Shown here: positions 12,562-27,482 of the stretch, one piece after another
Layout: every line of letters starts with the position of its first letter
Position numbering within the stretch: position 1 is the first letter of the stretch
Assembly (NCBI GenBank): GCA_029204225.1
Contig: CM055097.1
Span: 56,516,699 to 56,580,698, forward strand
Direction: 5' to 3'
Length of the DNA: 64,000 bases
Source of the DNA: Diphasiastrum complanatum
Lineage: Eukaryota; Streptophyta; Lycopodiopsida; Lycopodiales; Lycopodiaceae
Translations under genes and position numbers: made by a program
The notes under the pieces: generated by a model
The model's input: the letters and a program-made list of their open reading frames with translations, nothing else
What the model was told of the DNA's origin: nothing
The model's database searches: none

Positions 12562-13652
12562 ATCCGGAGATGAGTTTTTTGACACCCATATTTAAAAAAA
12601 AAATTGCGTTCCGTCGTCACACTTCAGGACCGGGGCGCTTTCCGGAATGTGCATGGCAACTATGATTATAGTCATAATATATAGTTATGTACTAATGTAT
12701 GTATCATAGATAAACGGTTTAGAGATTAATCCAAAAAATCATTTTTCGGATTTTTTTAATTTTGTTTTTGGCTTCATAATATTTAAATGGCTCCAAGAGT
12801 TGGTACTAAATTTTAGGGTAAAAGAAATAGTTTCTAATATTTAAATATTTTTCAATGGCTTTATTTCATCTTTAAATATATTATGAAAAAATGGTCTAGA
12901 ACGTATATGCAGTAGAACGTTCCACTACATCCATGGTATTAATTACGTAGTATCCCCTCACAAATAATCTACTTATTACCTTTCACATATATTAAAGATT
13001 GATCTTTATTATGTTACACTACTTAAGTCACTGGCCTATTTGTTTTATCAATCAAGTACATTGTGAGTATACAATTTATTATATTTTTTAGAACATTGTC
13101 GTTATGAGAATGAAGTTGTCATCAGATCATCTATTATTCGACTAATATCTTAAGCTCGCCAGTGGATTATCTCCAGGTTTAGGGTTAGTCGCTATTTTTG
13201 GCCGGTATTATGCAAGCAATCGTCTTGTGAATTGAAGCTATTGGACTCGTGAATTGTGTTGTCCGTTCTTGCCACTAGATGTGTGTCCAACACCCACCCA
13301 GTCAGCATTCTATAGTCAATTTATGAACGCGCATCTTTAACCTTCTGCTTGCAAATACAGAAATTCAACACTAATTAGCCTACTTAGAAGAAAACCATCC
13401 ATGAAATTTAACATCAATTTACAGATCCTCTGCATGGATCGAATACATTGAATTCCTATCAAATACTAACACATCTCAGACCATGCAATGTCGATCTAAA
13501 CACACGTAAGACATATTTGCTATTGTCCACATTTGCGCAGCTCGATCTTTTGCCAATTCTCCTTGGGAGCTTACAGAGATTCCACCTTACACCACCACTG
13601 CGATTGATCTGATCACCTTTTGAGGTGTTGTCCAAGCACCTAGAATAGTTGC

Positions 13653-13655
<3 letters not shown>
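12562..13655. other. Stretch without a recognised gene
   Basis: AT-rich, no supported coding sequence. Confidence 0.4.

Positions 13656-13657
<2 letters not shown>

Positions 13658-13719
<62 letters not shown>
13658..13719. repeat. (CA)n microsatellite
   Basis: About 31 CA units without interruption. Confidence 0.95.
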
Positions 13720-13724
<5 letters not shown>

Positions 13725-13977
13725 CCATCGTTGAGCCTACTATCAATATCTGAGCAGGAGTGCCAACATGGAGTCTACAGCATTCCATTTGAGTAAATAA
13801 GCATCATCAAAAGCCAAAACGAATTAGGCAGTCCATCGCGATCCTACATAATACGACCTAAGCAAGTGTTGAATCGCTGCAGCTAACTGAACTGTTGGAT
13901 CGTTGGCCTACTAATTGAAGTACTGCCATCATTGTGGCCTAGAGGGATTACTCCTACTCCTAAGGAATCGACGCATG

Positions 13978-17670
<3,693 letters not shown>

Positions 17671-17671
17671 A

Positions 17672-18598
17672 GTGGAAGTGACTCATTTTGTTTTTCTCAC
17701 ATGTTTTGGTAAATCTTCTTGTGTAGATGATGCTACGCAAGTGGATGCTGGTATTCATGGTTTTCAAGCAACTAATGGATCTGGAAAAGAGGTCTTATTC
17801 AATGACTTTGATGGTCATGTGGAATATCAAGAGGTTGATCTCAAAGGGCTTCAACAAGACAAAAGGGAAGTTGGCAATTTGGAGCTAGTCAAAAGCATCG
17901 AAGGAGAGTCAATTGGCAAAGATGTTATGGATCTATTTTGCAGGTGTTTGCAAACTCAAGTAAGGTCAAAGGAGCAGCAAGGAAGTGTTTTTCAAGTTTA
18001 CATGTTCTATCTCATGTTTGAGCAATTTCATGTGAATGTGTGCAAATTGTCAATATATGGTCAAACTAGCCACATTGGTATGCATCATTTTAATGTTGGA
18101 GTTATACTAGCATTCTTGGCTGGTTTTGGTGATGGAAATGAAACTATTGGAGGCTCATTATATCACTCATTTATAATCAAATCATCAAGTGATGATGGCA
18201 TCTTATGGCAAGATGGAGATGGAGGCTCATTCATGGAGTTTTATGGTGGAGACATATCAAGAAAGGACAAAGATGGAGGAGACAAGCAAGCAAGTGGTCA
18301 TCACTCATATTTACTATTTGTTTGCTGTAAATTTCCAGAGAGTTCAAAGTTTGAAGTATGGAGGAATCATCTCATTTACATTCTATTCGATTCTTCATGT
18401 TCCAGTTACTTCTTGATGTGTAAAATTGATGTAAGAAATAGTGAACCATCCAAAGTGGACACTATTCTCTATATCAATTATAAAAGCTACTTGAAAACCT
18501 TAGAAAGGAGGTCTATACTTAGAATGGAGATCATTTTAAAGTTGGATCAAAGTAATATGGTCAAGTCTATGCTAAAACTAGTTGAAGAGGGAGTGTGA
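17672..18598 (+). CDS. 308-codon ORF of unknown function in a non-autonomous LTR element
   Basis: Open from ATG at 17672 to TGA at 18596-18598, ending at the LTR boundary: the stop overlaps the first bases of the LTR at 18594. The product has no zinc knuckle, protease, RT, RNase H or integrase motif. A Gly/Asp/Lys-rich stretch occupies about residues 170-210, and a segment with CCKFPESSKF and FDSSCSSYFLMCKIDV follows. The last 80 codons recur in the minus-strand copy at 4402-4649, so it is a repeated element ORF and not a host gene. It may be a captured gene fragment or decayed gag. Confidence 0.5.
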   Translation: MEVTHFVFLTCFGKSSCVDDATQVDAGIHGFQATNGSGKEVLFNDFDGHVEYQEVDLKGLQQDKREVGNLELVKSIEGESIGKDVMDLFCRCLQTQVRSKEQQGSVFQVYMFYLMFEQFHVNVCKLSIYGQTSHIGMHHFNVGVILAFLAGFGDGNETIGGSLYHSFIIKSSSDDGILWQDGDGGSFMEFYGGDISRKDKDGGDKQASGHHSYLLFVCCKFPESSKFEVWRNHLIYILFDSSCSSYFLMCKIDVRNSEPSKVDTILYINYKSYLKTLERRSILRMEIILKLDQSNMVKSMLKLVEEGV

Positions 18599-19089
18599 GA
18601 AATTGTCAACTAGTTTGATATTTTGGACATGTTTGTTTATTTGGCAATTGAGGCCAAATTTCATATTAGACTTAATTTTGAAATTTTAAGGTCATATTAG
18701 TCTAAAAGCATTTGAATTACCACTTTTAGAAAGTGAGGAAAAAGTAGGAGTTTGAGTTTGGATGATTCAAATTTGAAGACCTTGTTCATTGAATCTAGTC
18801 CACATTAATAGTAGAGTTTTTGTTAAGGAGGAAAACCAAGCTCATTGATGATGCTTCACCTGCTATAAAAGGATGTGAACTCACGGGAGAAATAGATTCT
18901 TCTCCTCTCTCATCTCATTTCATGTATATATATGAGTTCTCTTGGGTTCATCTATCCATTGGTGTACTATCTTGATGATATCTTGTAATCTTGTATGTAG
19001 AATGCTCATATTTTGTTATATTCGGATCCACACATGTGAAATACAGTAGCTTACTATTTTTGTACAGAAAACAACTTCATATTATCACA
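18594..19089 (+). repeat. LTR (TGTGAGAAATTG family, copy 2)
   Basis: Follows the purine tract GTTGAAGAGGGAG, begins TGTGAGAAATTGTCAACTAG and probably ends ATTATCACA (TGTGA/TCACA). A TATA element, CTATAAAAGGATGTG, lies at about 18863. The 3' boundary is less certain than the 5' one. No upstream partner LTR was found. Confidence 0.65.
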
Positions 19090-19413
19090 ATTTTGATGTT
19101 TGATCAATATCTTATTGAGTTTTCATCTCTTTCATTAAGTAGATGTTGATTTTCTACATTGCAAATGGTGTAAATAATGTTGTTTTTCATACCAATCATG
19201 ATTGACAAAATTTTCTCAGATCATGCTAACGATGTTATAACTAATGATCAAGTACTTCATTATCTAGATCCATAGTCGTCCCATCTTACGAGGATACCAA
19301 AAGAGATTGAGCTATCATCACCTTTTGCACATATAGATGAATCCTCTTTGAAATATTTAGCGTAGCCTAGTCATCTGAATGATAAGGTATACAAATTGGA
19401 TAATCCGAGAAAG

Positions 19414-19508
19414 AAAATTATTAGTACTATAGATGAGAGTCTTACAGTCCGAAAGGATAAACAAAATTATTAGTACTATAGATGAGAGTCTTACAGTCCG
19501 AAAGGATA
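19414..19508. repeat. 46-bp direct duplication, period 49
   Basis: The block starting AAAATTATTAGTACTATAGA and ending GTCCGAAAGGATA occurs twice in a row with identical sequence. Confidence 0.9.
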
Positions 19509-19759
19509 CTCAGAGCTCTCAATCGAAAGCTACTAACAATCTTCAGATTGTCAGATTGTCCTCACAAAATAACCCACTTCCTATGCTCTGCACAAGATTA
19601 ACCGAGAAATAGAAGCAGATCTGACAAAAATTGAGACAAAACTGATTGTTCCTCTTAATGAGCAACAAAAAATGGACTTATCTAATGTCGCTTCTTGTTC
19701 ACGGCATGCCTTAGTAGAGCCCGATCTTTACTTGAAAATGATCCATGTACATAAGGTTG

Positions 19760-20035
19760 AAAGCATGGTTTGGTGGTACAAAAAAATAACCCATTATTCA
19801 TTGTACCTTTTGGTAGTACATTTTACTTTTTGGGGATTTGGGAGGGAGCCTGATAGATGCTACCCACGAGTAAATGCGATGAAGGCATCTCTAATAATGA
19901 TGGGCCTACACTCTTGGAGTATTGGGGGGTAAGTGGTGGGCCTACTCTCTCTCCTCCAATAAAAAAGGTAGCGTATTTCTACCCAATAAGTTATTGTCCT
20001 TGACAGTCCATGTTGTACCACCAAACCATGCTTTT
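19760..20035. mobile_element. MITE, about 276 bp
   Basis: The terminal inverted repeat AAAGCATGGTTTGGTGGTAC at 19760 is repeated inverted at 20016-20035 (GTACCACCAAACCATGCTTT). The interior has no transposase. It sits inside the gypsy fossil. Target-site duplication is not clear. Confidence 0.75.
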
Positions 20036-20099
20036 AGCCATAAAGAGAATCATGAACTTGATGTACCTAAGAAGTTCACAGATTTCACGATGGGTGACG

Positions 20100-21629
20100 T
20101 TTCTATTGAGTTGCCTCAACCAAAATGAGAACCAACAAGTGAATCGTCTTCGTTTGATGGACCAGCTAAAACAGCTTCTTTAAACTTGAAAGATCTAGAT
20201 GAAAAAGAAGATAGATTTATACATATAGGAGGCCATCTGGATAGACGACAGTGCAAAAATTTAGAAAAACTCTTAAGGAGATACTATGATGTCTTTTCAT
20301 GGAACTATAAAAAATGAAGGGTATACCACCTGATAGTTGTGCACTCCATCTCACTAGAAAAAGATGCCAACCCAGTCCAAGTGCAGCCCTACCGTTGTAA
20401 TCCGCTCTGCAGAGAGAAAATTAAAGAAGATATACAAAGATTACTAGTTAGTTTCATTAAAAAAAATCGAACATACGACATGGTTATCACCCATCGTGGA
20501 GGTTCCCAAGAAGAATGGTGAATTAAGGATATGTGTGGACCTAGAAGAATTGAATAAAGTCATAAAAAATGACCACTTCCCTTTACAATTAATCAACGCC
20601 ATATTGGAAGAGATGGCAGGAGTAGAGGCAATGAGTTTTTTGGATGGCTTTAGCGGTTATTTCTTATTTGATTAGATTCTAAAGACATTCATAAGACCGC
20701 ATTTGCCACATAGTTTGGTACCTATGATATCAGGTAATGCTATTCGGACTCTATAACGCTCCATCGACCTTTCAAAGAGTGATGCAGTTTGCATTTAAAG
20801 ATCCACTGCATAAGTTTAAAGATATATCTAGATGTTAAAGCTAGAATTGTGGCCATCTTGATGCTCTTAAAAAACTTTTTATCCAATGCAAGAAGTATGG
20901 AATTTCACTGAATCCAAAGAAATGTCAGATTTGGGTAACACATGGTGTTGTCTTAGGACATATCATATCCAAAGATGGTATCTCGATGGATCCAACTAAG
21001 GTGAAAGTTATTCAAAAAATGTTGCTACCGGCCACAATAAAAGATATCTATATCTTCGTAGGCCATTGTAATTATTACCGCATATTTATTCTTGATTTTG
21101 CAAGAAAAACTAGATTAATTTATGAAGTCATTACAGATCCAAAATGGACCAAAGAAAGAATACAAGCAGTTGAAGATTTGAATCACGCACTTGTCACTGC
21201 ACTGATTTTCTGAGCACTGAACTATCAATTAGAATCGATGGGTCGAAGAGATAGTATCATTTATATTCACCGGATTAATGGATCCAACTATGTCTAAAGT
21301 CGATCAGCGTAAACTAATTTTGAAATCTAGATCGTACCTTCTAATTGCCAGACAACTATATGAAAAAGGTATAGATGGAATAACCAGGAGATGCATTAAT
21401 AAGGATGAAATAGAACACATGATTTTCCTATCGCATGAAGGTGGAGGAGGAGGACACTTCTCATTATTAGCCGAATATTGGTGGTCGACTTTATTTAAGG
21501 ACACGTTTGCACAAATCAAAACCTGTGATGTCTTCCAAAGAATCAAAACTCCTCAACGAGCTGATTTTATGCCTTTAAGTTCAATAACTGAAGGAGAAGC
21601 ATTTCATAAGTGGGAAATTAAATCTATTG
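20100..21629 (+). pseudogene. Ty3/gypsy (Athila/Tat-like) polyprotein fossil
   Basis: In order on the plus strand, in several frames: an HLT-like entry to RT, then GELRICVDLEELNKVIKND and MSFLDGFSGYF (RT), KVIQKMLLPATIKDIYIFVG with NYYRIFI (RT/RNase H connection), then the integrase zinc region (RQLYEKGIDGITRRCIN, SHEGGGGGHFSLLAEYWW, IKTCDVFQRI) and the start of the integrase core. Numerous stops and frame breaks. The GGHFS spacing and the RI-K-motif suggest the Athila/Tat lineage. Integrase similarity ends where the 557-bp tandem repeat begins. Confidence 0.75.
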
Positions 21630-22740
21630 GATTTTCTAAACAGCATCCTAGAATTGAGATAAATAATCAAGATATGAAAATAGTTTATCCAAGCCTACTT
21701 TCTTGCCAAAGTTTTACATCGGTCTAGAAGTAACATAACTGCATGAGAAGGAAAAGTCTTGTAATCATAATGTAAACAAGTCGTATGGTTATAAAAGTAA
21801 TTGAAACTTGTCAATGAACTTAATTTGTCCAATACTAGTTATAATGCCTCATGTAGTAAGGGACAAGACAATAAAAGATAAAGTGCATACCAGTGTAGGA
21901 TAGTAATGTCGTGTGTAAATTATTTGACACATTGACAAACCAGTATTGATGGCGAAATGTTACTAGGCAAATCTAGCCAAGTATGGTTGGATATTCAAGA
22001 GGAATCCTCTCCAACACAAGAGTGGTGTGTGTGTGTTTGTACTGGACAAATCTAAAGAAAACTGAACATAATCGCCACAATACAACACATACGAATCTTA
22101 AAGTCAATCAAATTCGTATAGTGTCATGTCATCATAGTCAAAAGACAACCATATTTTCTCAAGGATGATGCCATCAAATATGTCTTAAGATTTTTCAATA
22201 GCATTCTAGAATCGAGATAAACACTTAGGATATAATAATAATTTTTCCTAGCCAAATTCCGAACTAGTTCACAATACTAGCCAAACTTTACCCCGGTCTA
22301 GCAATGACATAACTGCTTGAGAAGCATTTCTCAAGTCATACAACCATAATGTAGGAGGCTATATGGTTAGAAAATCACATATTTGAAACTTGTCAATGAA
22401 ATAACCTTGTCCAATACACATTATAGTGTAGTAAGGGACACAATAATGAAAGACAAAGTAGAAAGCCACGTAAGATAGTAATGTCAATAGTAACTTTGAA
22501 ACACTGAAAACTTAGTATTATTGGTGAAATATTACAAGGCAAATCTAGCCAAGTATGGTTGGATTTTTGAGGGAAATCCTCTCCAACACATGAGTGGCGT
22601 GTGTGTTTTTGAACCTAACAAATCTAAACAAAACTGCACATTATCACCACAATACCAAACATACGAATATTAAAGTAAATCTAATTCATATAGAGTCATC
22701 ACAGTCAAACATATCATATTGACCAAGCCTAACAACCAGC
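21630..22740. repeat. Two diverged tandem copies of a 557-bp unit
   Basis: Unit 1 starts GGATTTTCTAAACAGCATCC (21630) and unit 2 AGATTTTTCAATAGCATTCT (22187). Shared blocks include GAGATAAA, CATAACTGC(A/T)TGAGAAG, GAAACTTGTCAATGAA, AAATCTAGCCAAGTATGGTT and CCTCTCCAACACA. Similarity runs the full unit length. Confidence 0.8.
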
Positions 22741-23546
22741 AAACGCTTCGAGTTGAGGAGAATATGCTCACCTGCATCCATCCACAACAACAATCGTGTT
22801 AGAACAGGGACATTATTGTAGGAACTACAGGTGTCTACACATACTCCCAGTTGTTATCCATGTCACAAAAAGTAGTGAATCTAATTTTGTCCATATCATG
22901 AGTAAAAAGTCGGACATTGTTTCAGCTTTACTCAAAGTTACAAAATTATAAGGTTAACAATGTATAATCAATGCTTGAAAGTCAAAGATTACAAAAGTAC
23001 GACTAAAGTAGACAATTACATCTAGATTAGTTTTATAGGAGAGTTCAAAACTATCTGCCATTACCCTTATATTTCTCTTATCGGAACACCATCCCTTTTT
23101 CTAAGTAACAACTTGGAAAAATGTTTATTGCGCTGTCAATTTCAAATTGTCAAGGCATTACCGTCCACAAATAAGTATATATAGACTTTAACATACAGGT
23201 CTAATTCAAGTCATGTAACTAAACCCATCATACCATTTATATTAGAAAGAGTCAAAGTGCAACTAAAGCTTTATAGAAAAAGCAGTACACTTCAAAGAAA
23301 ACCTCGTTAATGAAAGTTAAGCATCAACGAGTAGTAAATTCATGATCATTTCATGGCACTTCAACTCTTCATACACATTAGTAGCAACAACCATATTGAG
23401 GGGATTAGAATACTGTTCACACAAAAAATTTCATTGTTACAATTCAGAGTGTTGTACGTAGTCTGATCAAAAGAACTCAAGACAGTTCATTCATTGTGAT
23501 CATAGTGACCGAAACAAGCAAGTAAATCATAAGATCATTTCTTAAT

Positions 23547-23585
<39 letters not shown>

Positions 23586-25600
23586 TAATCAAAAAATAAA
23601 CTTGTATGTGTGTGCATATGTATTGTATGTATGACTAGACAAAGAGTAGGGTCTAGGTGTGACATAGGGAGAGTAGACTGGGCTAGCAACACCCTTACAC
23701 TCTCTCTTTAAAATATATATATATTGCTTTGTACTATTGATGTGAAGAAGGTTTCAAGGACATTGGTCCAAAATAAACTATTAAAAAGCTTTATCTGCCA
23801 AAACAGCGAGTCGAAAAGATAGAACGTCTTTTTCTTCGCCTCTAGTATGTGCAAATAATGGATGTGTTTGCTAGATAGATTTAAATTATTTATGATGTAT
23901 TCCATATACAAAATTGAAAGTTTTCAAGAGTTTGAAAATGCATGAAGAAATTGTCCTCTTGTATTGATGAGACATTTAGTTGCCATTTTGTAGTTGTTGG
24001 TTCTTTTTTATAGCAAGTGCATTGACATTGAAATTTTCATTTATCAAATGCATATCACATAACTAGTCATCATCACCAATAGCATTAACAAGTGCAAATT
24101 GATTATTCTACTTGAATTTCCGGGGTGATTTCATTGGTTGGTGTCCATAATGGGTCCATATATTTAATAGAGGTGTAAGCAAAATGGATTGTATTGACCT
24201 TGCACAATAAGCATTGAAGCGAATGTTTTGCATGTACCTAGACCACTTGTCAAGTAGAGATGTGTGGTCCATTTGGATTAACACATTTTCGATGTATTAC
24301 ATATGGAGTAACATATTTTGTTTTGGTTTTAATAAATAAAAGAAAAAGAGAGGGGTGAGGATAATACCCAATTTCAACATGCACGTATAGGCTCTTGTGA
24401 TGTTCATATCTCATTAGACATAAACTCTATTGGTGCCTTCACAATTTTTTTTAATGCTAAAATTCTAAGCCTCTTGTTTCTTATTGGCAGTAGGAATGAG
24501 AGAAAGCGTATTGCTAAAGGTGAAGATAAATCTTTTAGAACTTTTTCAGGTGTGTAGATAAATATACGACAAGCTACATTCTGACTTATTTGTGACTATA
24601 TGTTGCTTGGTGCTTCAAGGTACTTGTAATGAAATGTGTGTAGATGTTCCTGATGAAAGAGCCCATCAACCTCTTAGAATGTAGAAAAGATTGTTGGAGA
24701 GAATGAGGTCATACAAGCATCGTTGGGTGAATGCTTCATTGTAGGCCATCATCCATTGGGTATGTTGGAGTATTGCCATACGTGCCATGCGATGCATTCA
24801 TCTTCCAATTTCAAACAAGATAGCTAATATTTTCTTTCCAAAAACATGCAATAAGAATTGTGGCATGATCTATCGATAACTTGGTAAGATCCATGAACCT
24901 GGTCTCTATGATCTAGTTAATCTTTGTAAATGGAATGCACAAACTAGCAAACCCATTTAAAGTAGTACAACAATGTTTTTCAAAGTCCATTGGCCATAAG
25001 TGAAACCCAAAAAACACACATCATAGAGAAGGGCATCTCAAAAGTGGCATTTCCATCCTTTGTCAAGGAAAAGAGCAAGGTCAGCTAGATATGCATGCCT
25101 ATTTGGATTTTAAAAAACTGGATCTGCTCATATATGGTCCAAAAAAAAAAAGTAACCTTGCTCATGTTTCTTTTTGTATCAAGAGTCTTTCTTTGATGGT
25201 GGAAGGAGGGGCCAAGGCCACAAGAAAGATAAAGGAAAAAAAGAAAGCTTTCCTTGTGTATTGTAAGAAATTTGTCAAGTTTTAGTACGTCATTATAATT
25301 GTAAATGTTGTTGATCATTATTCCAACCAGCCAACATCATCAATAACTCATACACGTCCAAATAGAAAATTTAAGGAGCTCTTGTGACATCCTTTGAACA
25401 AATTCTTGATAATAACTACTCTTTGTGCAATGAAACAATTTGCTCAAAAACAAACAATCAAATTCTCTTCTGAGCAAACCTTCTCAAACCATCTTCGAAA
25501 CAAAAAAAATCAAGCCTTTCGGCATTTAATTTCTCTCCTCCTAGTCAAGAAGTTTCCAAGAGACTACAAACTGTTTCTGCAAGTATATTTAGCCCTATAG
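22741..25600. other. Stretch without a recognised gene
   Basis: AT-rich, no supportable coding region. A (TG)n tract of about 30 bp lies at about 23551-23583. Confidence 0.4.
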
Positions 25601-25624
25601 ATTCAAACCATAGTTGCCCAATCT

Positions 25625-26300
25625 GGAACGGCGTTCCGTTCCGGAACCTGACCAATTTTTTTCTTTTAAACATTTTTTGAACAAGCGATAATTCTGATTG
25701 GTTCATAGCCATCCAGAAATGCGCGATGGCTGCACATGATGCCATCACCTGACATGGTTTTCAGGATGGTTTTGACAACCATCGAGGGATAGATATGCAC
25801 GATTGAGACAACCATCCAGATATGCGCGATTTAGACAACCATCCAGTTCCGTGCTTTCTTTGTTGTAGAATCATCAATTTATTGACACTTATTGCTACTT
25901 TCAGATGTTCTTTATGCTATGTTTTGAATTCGTTCATCACGAGCCTAATATGTGAAAAGGAAATTTCAAGAAATTAGGTAGGGGCGGTGTCACACTAACA
26001 TGATAACGGATTACCCACATCAGTCAGTGGGAACAAAAAAGGAGGACGACTAAGGAGTCCTCACTGTGGTGGCCAGGCTTCCAGCTCCAATTGATTCTCA
26101 CTAGATAAACAGATAGAACAAGATTTTCACAAAAAACTCTACACAGTTCTTGCATATCAAGATGCGTCCCTCAAAAAGAAGATGCGGCAAGCAGGTGCCT
26201 GTTTTTTATATCTAAAAAAAAACGTTCCAACCCAGTACGTCTCGGAACGTACTGTACGAAACGTACACTACGTTCAAAAGGGTCGGAATGGGTTTCTAAG
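25625..26300. repeat. GGAACG/CGTTCC palindrome-rich repeat (copy 1)
   Basis: Contains GGAACGGCGTTCCGTTCCGG near 25626 and CGTTCC/GGAACGTACTGTACG near 26221-26270. Similar palindromic blocks occur near 29400 and 34920. Likely ends of an uncharacterised repeat family; boundaries are not defined. Confidence 0.4.
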
Positions 26301-26879
26301 ATTCAAACTATACTCTTATTTTCCTGTAGATCATACTTCCTGGCACAAACCCGCTCTTTTCACAATGTCCTCTAGATCTCACATTTTGATATCAAATGTT
26401 ACGCAACAATCTACAAGCATTAGATTTTCAACTTCACAGATCTCCAGATAATTATGTCAGAGCACTAAGAGTTTGTTTTCAGTATCATTGTTGCTCTCTC
26501 AATATCATACCAGCTTAAATCCTCATAATGCTTACATGTTGAGGATACGTACAAGTTTCCAGTTCATGCCACTTGGGGCAGTACCATTTGGTTAATACAC
26601 CATAGGAAATGTGGTCTATAGACTAAGCAACCATACTTTTGAATCTTTCTAACATATCATGCGAAGACCTAATACCCACATAACAGATATACACAAGCTG
26701 CTTCATAAAGTTTTTCACCTTATTATGTTTACAACTTATGACTACAAATTTGAAGTTTACACCGGGAGACAGCACCATATTGCAATTTCCAAATGAAATT
26801 GGAGTTCATCCTCGTTAATAGATTTGGTCGATATAATAAAAGCAACAATTGTGGAGATTAACTGTGATTGCATTATTTC
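26301..26879. other. Stretch without a recognised gene
   Basis: Downstream flank of the PPR gene; possibly its 3' UTR or intergenic sequence. Confidence 0.3.
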
Positions 26880-27051
26880 AAAATTACTTCAAAAACTCAC
26901 TAAACTTCCACTTTAGTGAAAACTAGCAACATTTGTTGCAATGGATCATCAATAATGGAATTTGTGAATCCACAGTTTACTGCAGCTTCCTCAATGGAGC
27001 TCGAGAGATTGAACAATGAAAAGCAATGTGGTTTCCCTCCTGCAGGAGATT

Positions 27052-27137
27052 TCAAGGAGATGCTGCAAGAGGTGCTTTAAGAATATCTTTTGATTGCTGC
27101 ACTGTCAGCACTTTGCTTTGCACCTTTGCGGTCTCCC
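27052..27137 (-). CDS. Duplicate alternative last exon of the PPR gene
   Basis: A diverged copy of the 3' part of exon 7, 321 bp farther downstream. Acceptor ATATCATCAG at 27138; two bases complete a Gly codon with exon 6, then GETAKVQSKVLTVQQ to a stop at the position equivalent to exon 7. Frame, splice phase and stop are all kept despite many base changes. It could be an alternative terminal exon or a decaying duplicate. It lacks the first nine or so residues of exon 7. Confidence 0.4.
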
Positions 27138-27372
27138 CTGATGATATAGTAGAAACAGTTGTCAGGTTCATTTGTGACTAAGCTATTTCAAAGTTACTCT
27201 ACAGAGCTAGTAAACTTACAGTGGAGTTGAGCTAATGATATTCGCTTATAATGGATCATCAGCAGTAAAATTTGTGAACCCAAAGTTTACTGCAGTGGTC
27301 CCATTGATAACTTGAGGCATGAAGCCATAAATATGTAGTGGGTGTTCTCATTGATAGCTTGTGCAAGATATT

Positions 27373-27482
27373 TCAGAAGGATGCCACAACAGGTGAATTA
27401 GAAGCATCTTCTGGTTCCTGCACTATAAAAACTTTGCTAGTATCCCTTGTGTCCTCCCCTGGATATCCATTCATAGCTTCCT
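27373..27482 (-). CDS. EMB1417: EMB1417-like exon 7 (C-terminal exon)
   Basis: Acceptor TTGGTTGCAG. Two bases complete a Glu codon with exon 6, then 35 codons ([18 protein letters not shown] ... SPVVASF) and TGA at 27373-27375. The phase fits exactly. The C-terminal tail is not conserved with Arabidopsis as far as I recall, so support is from splicing and from the duplicated copy that keeps the same frame and stop. Confidence 0.65.

Noticed and set aside
21630-22740. CRISPR array
   Set aside because: Two long diverged copies, no short regular repeat-spacer pattern, no cas genes, eukaryotic context.
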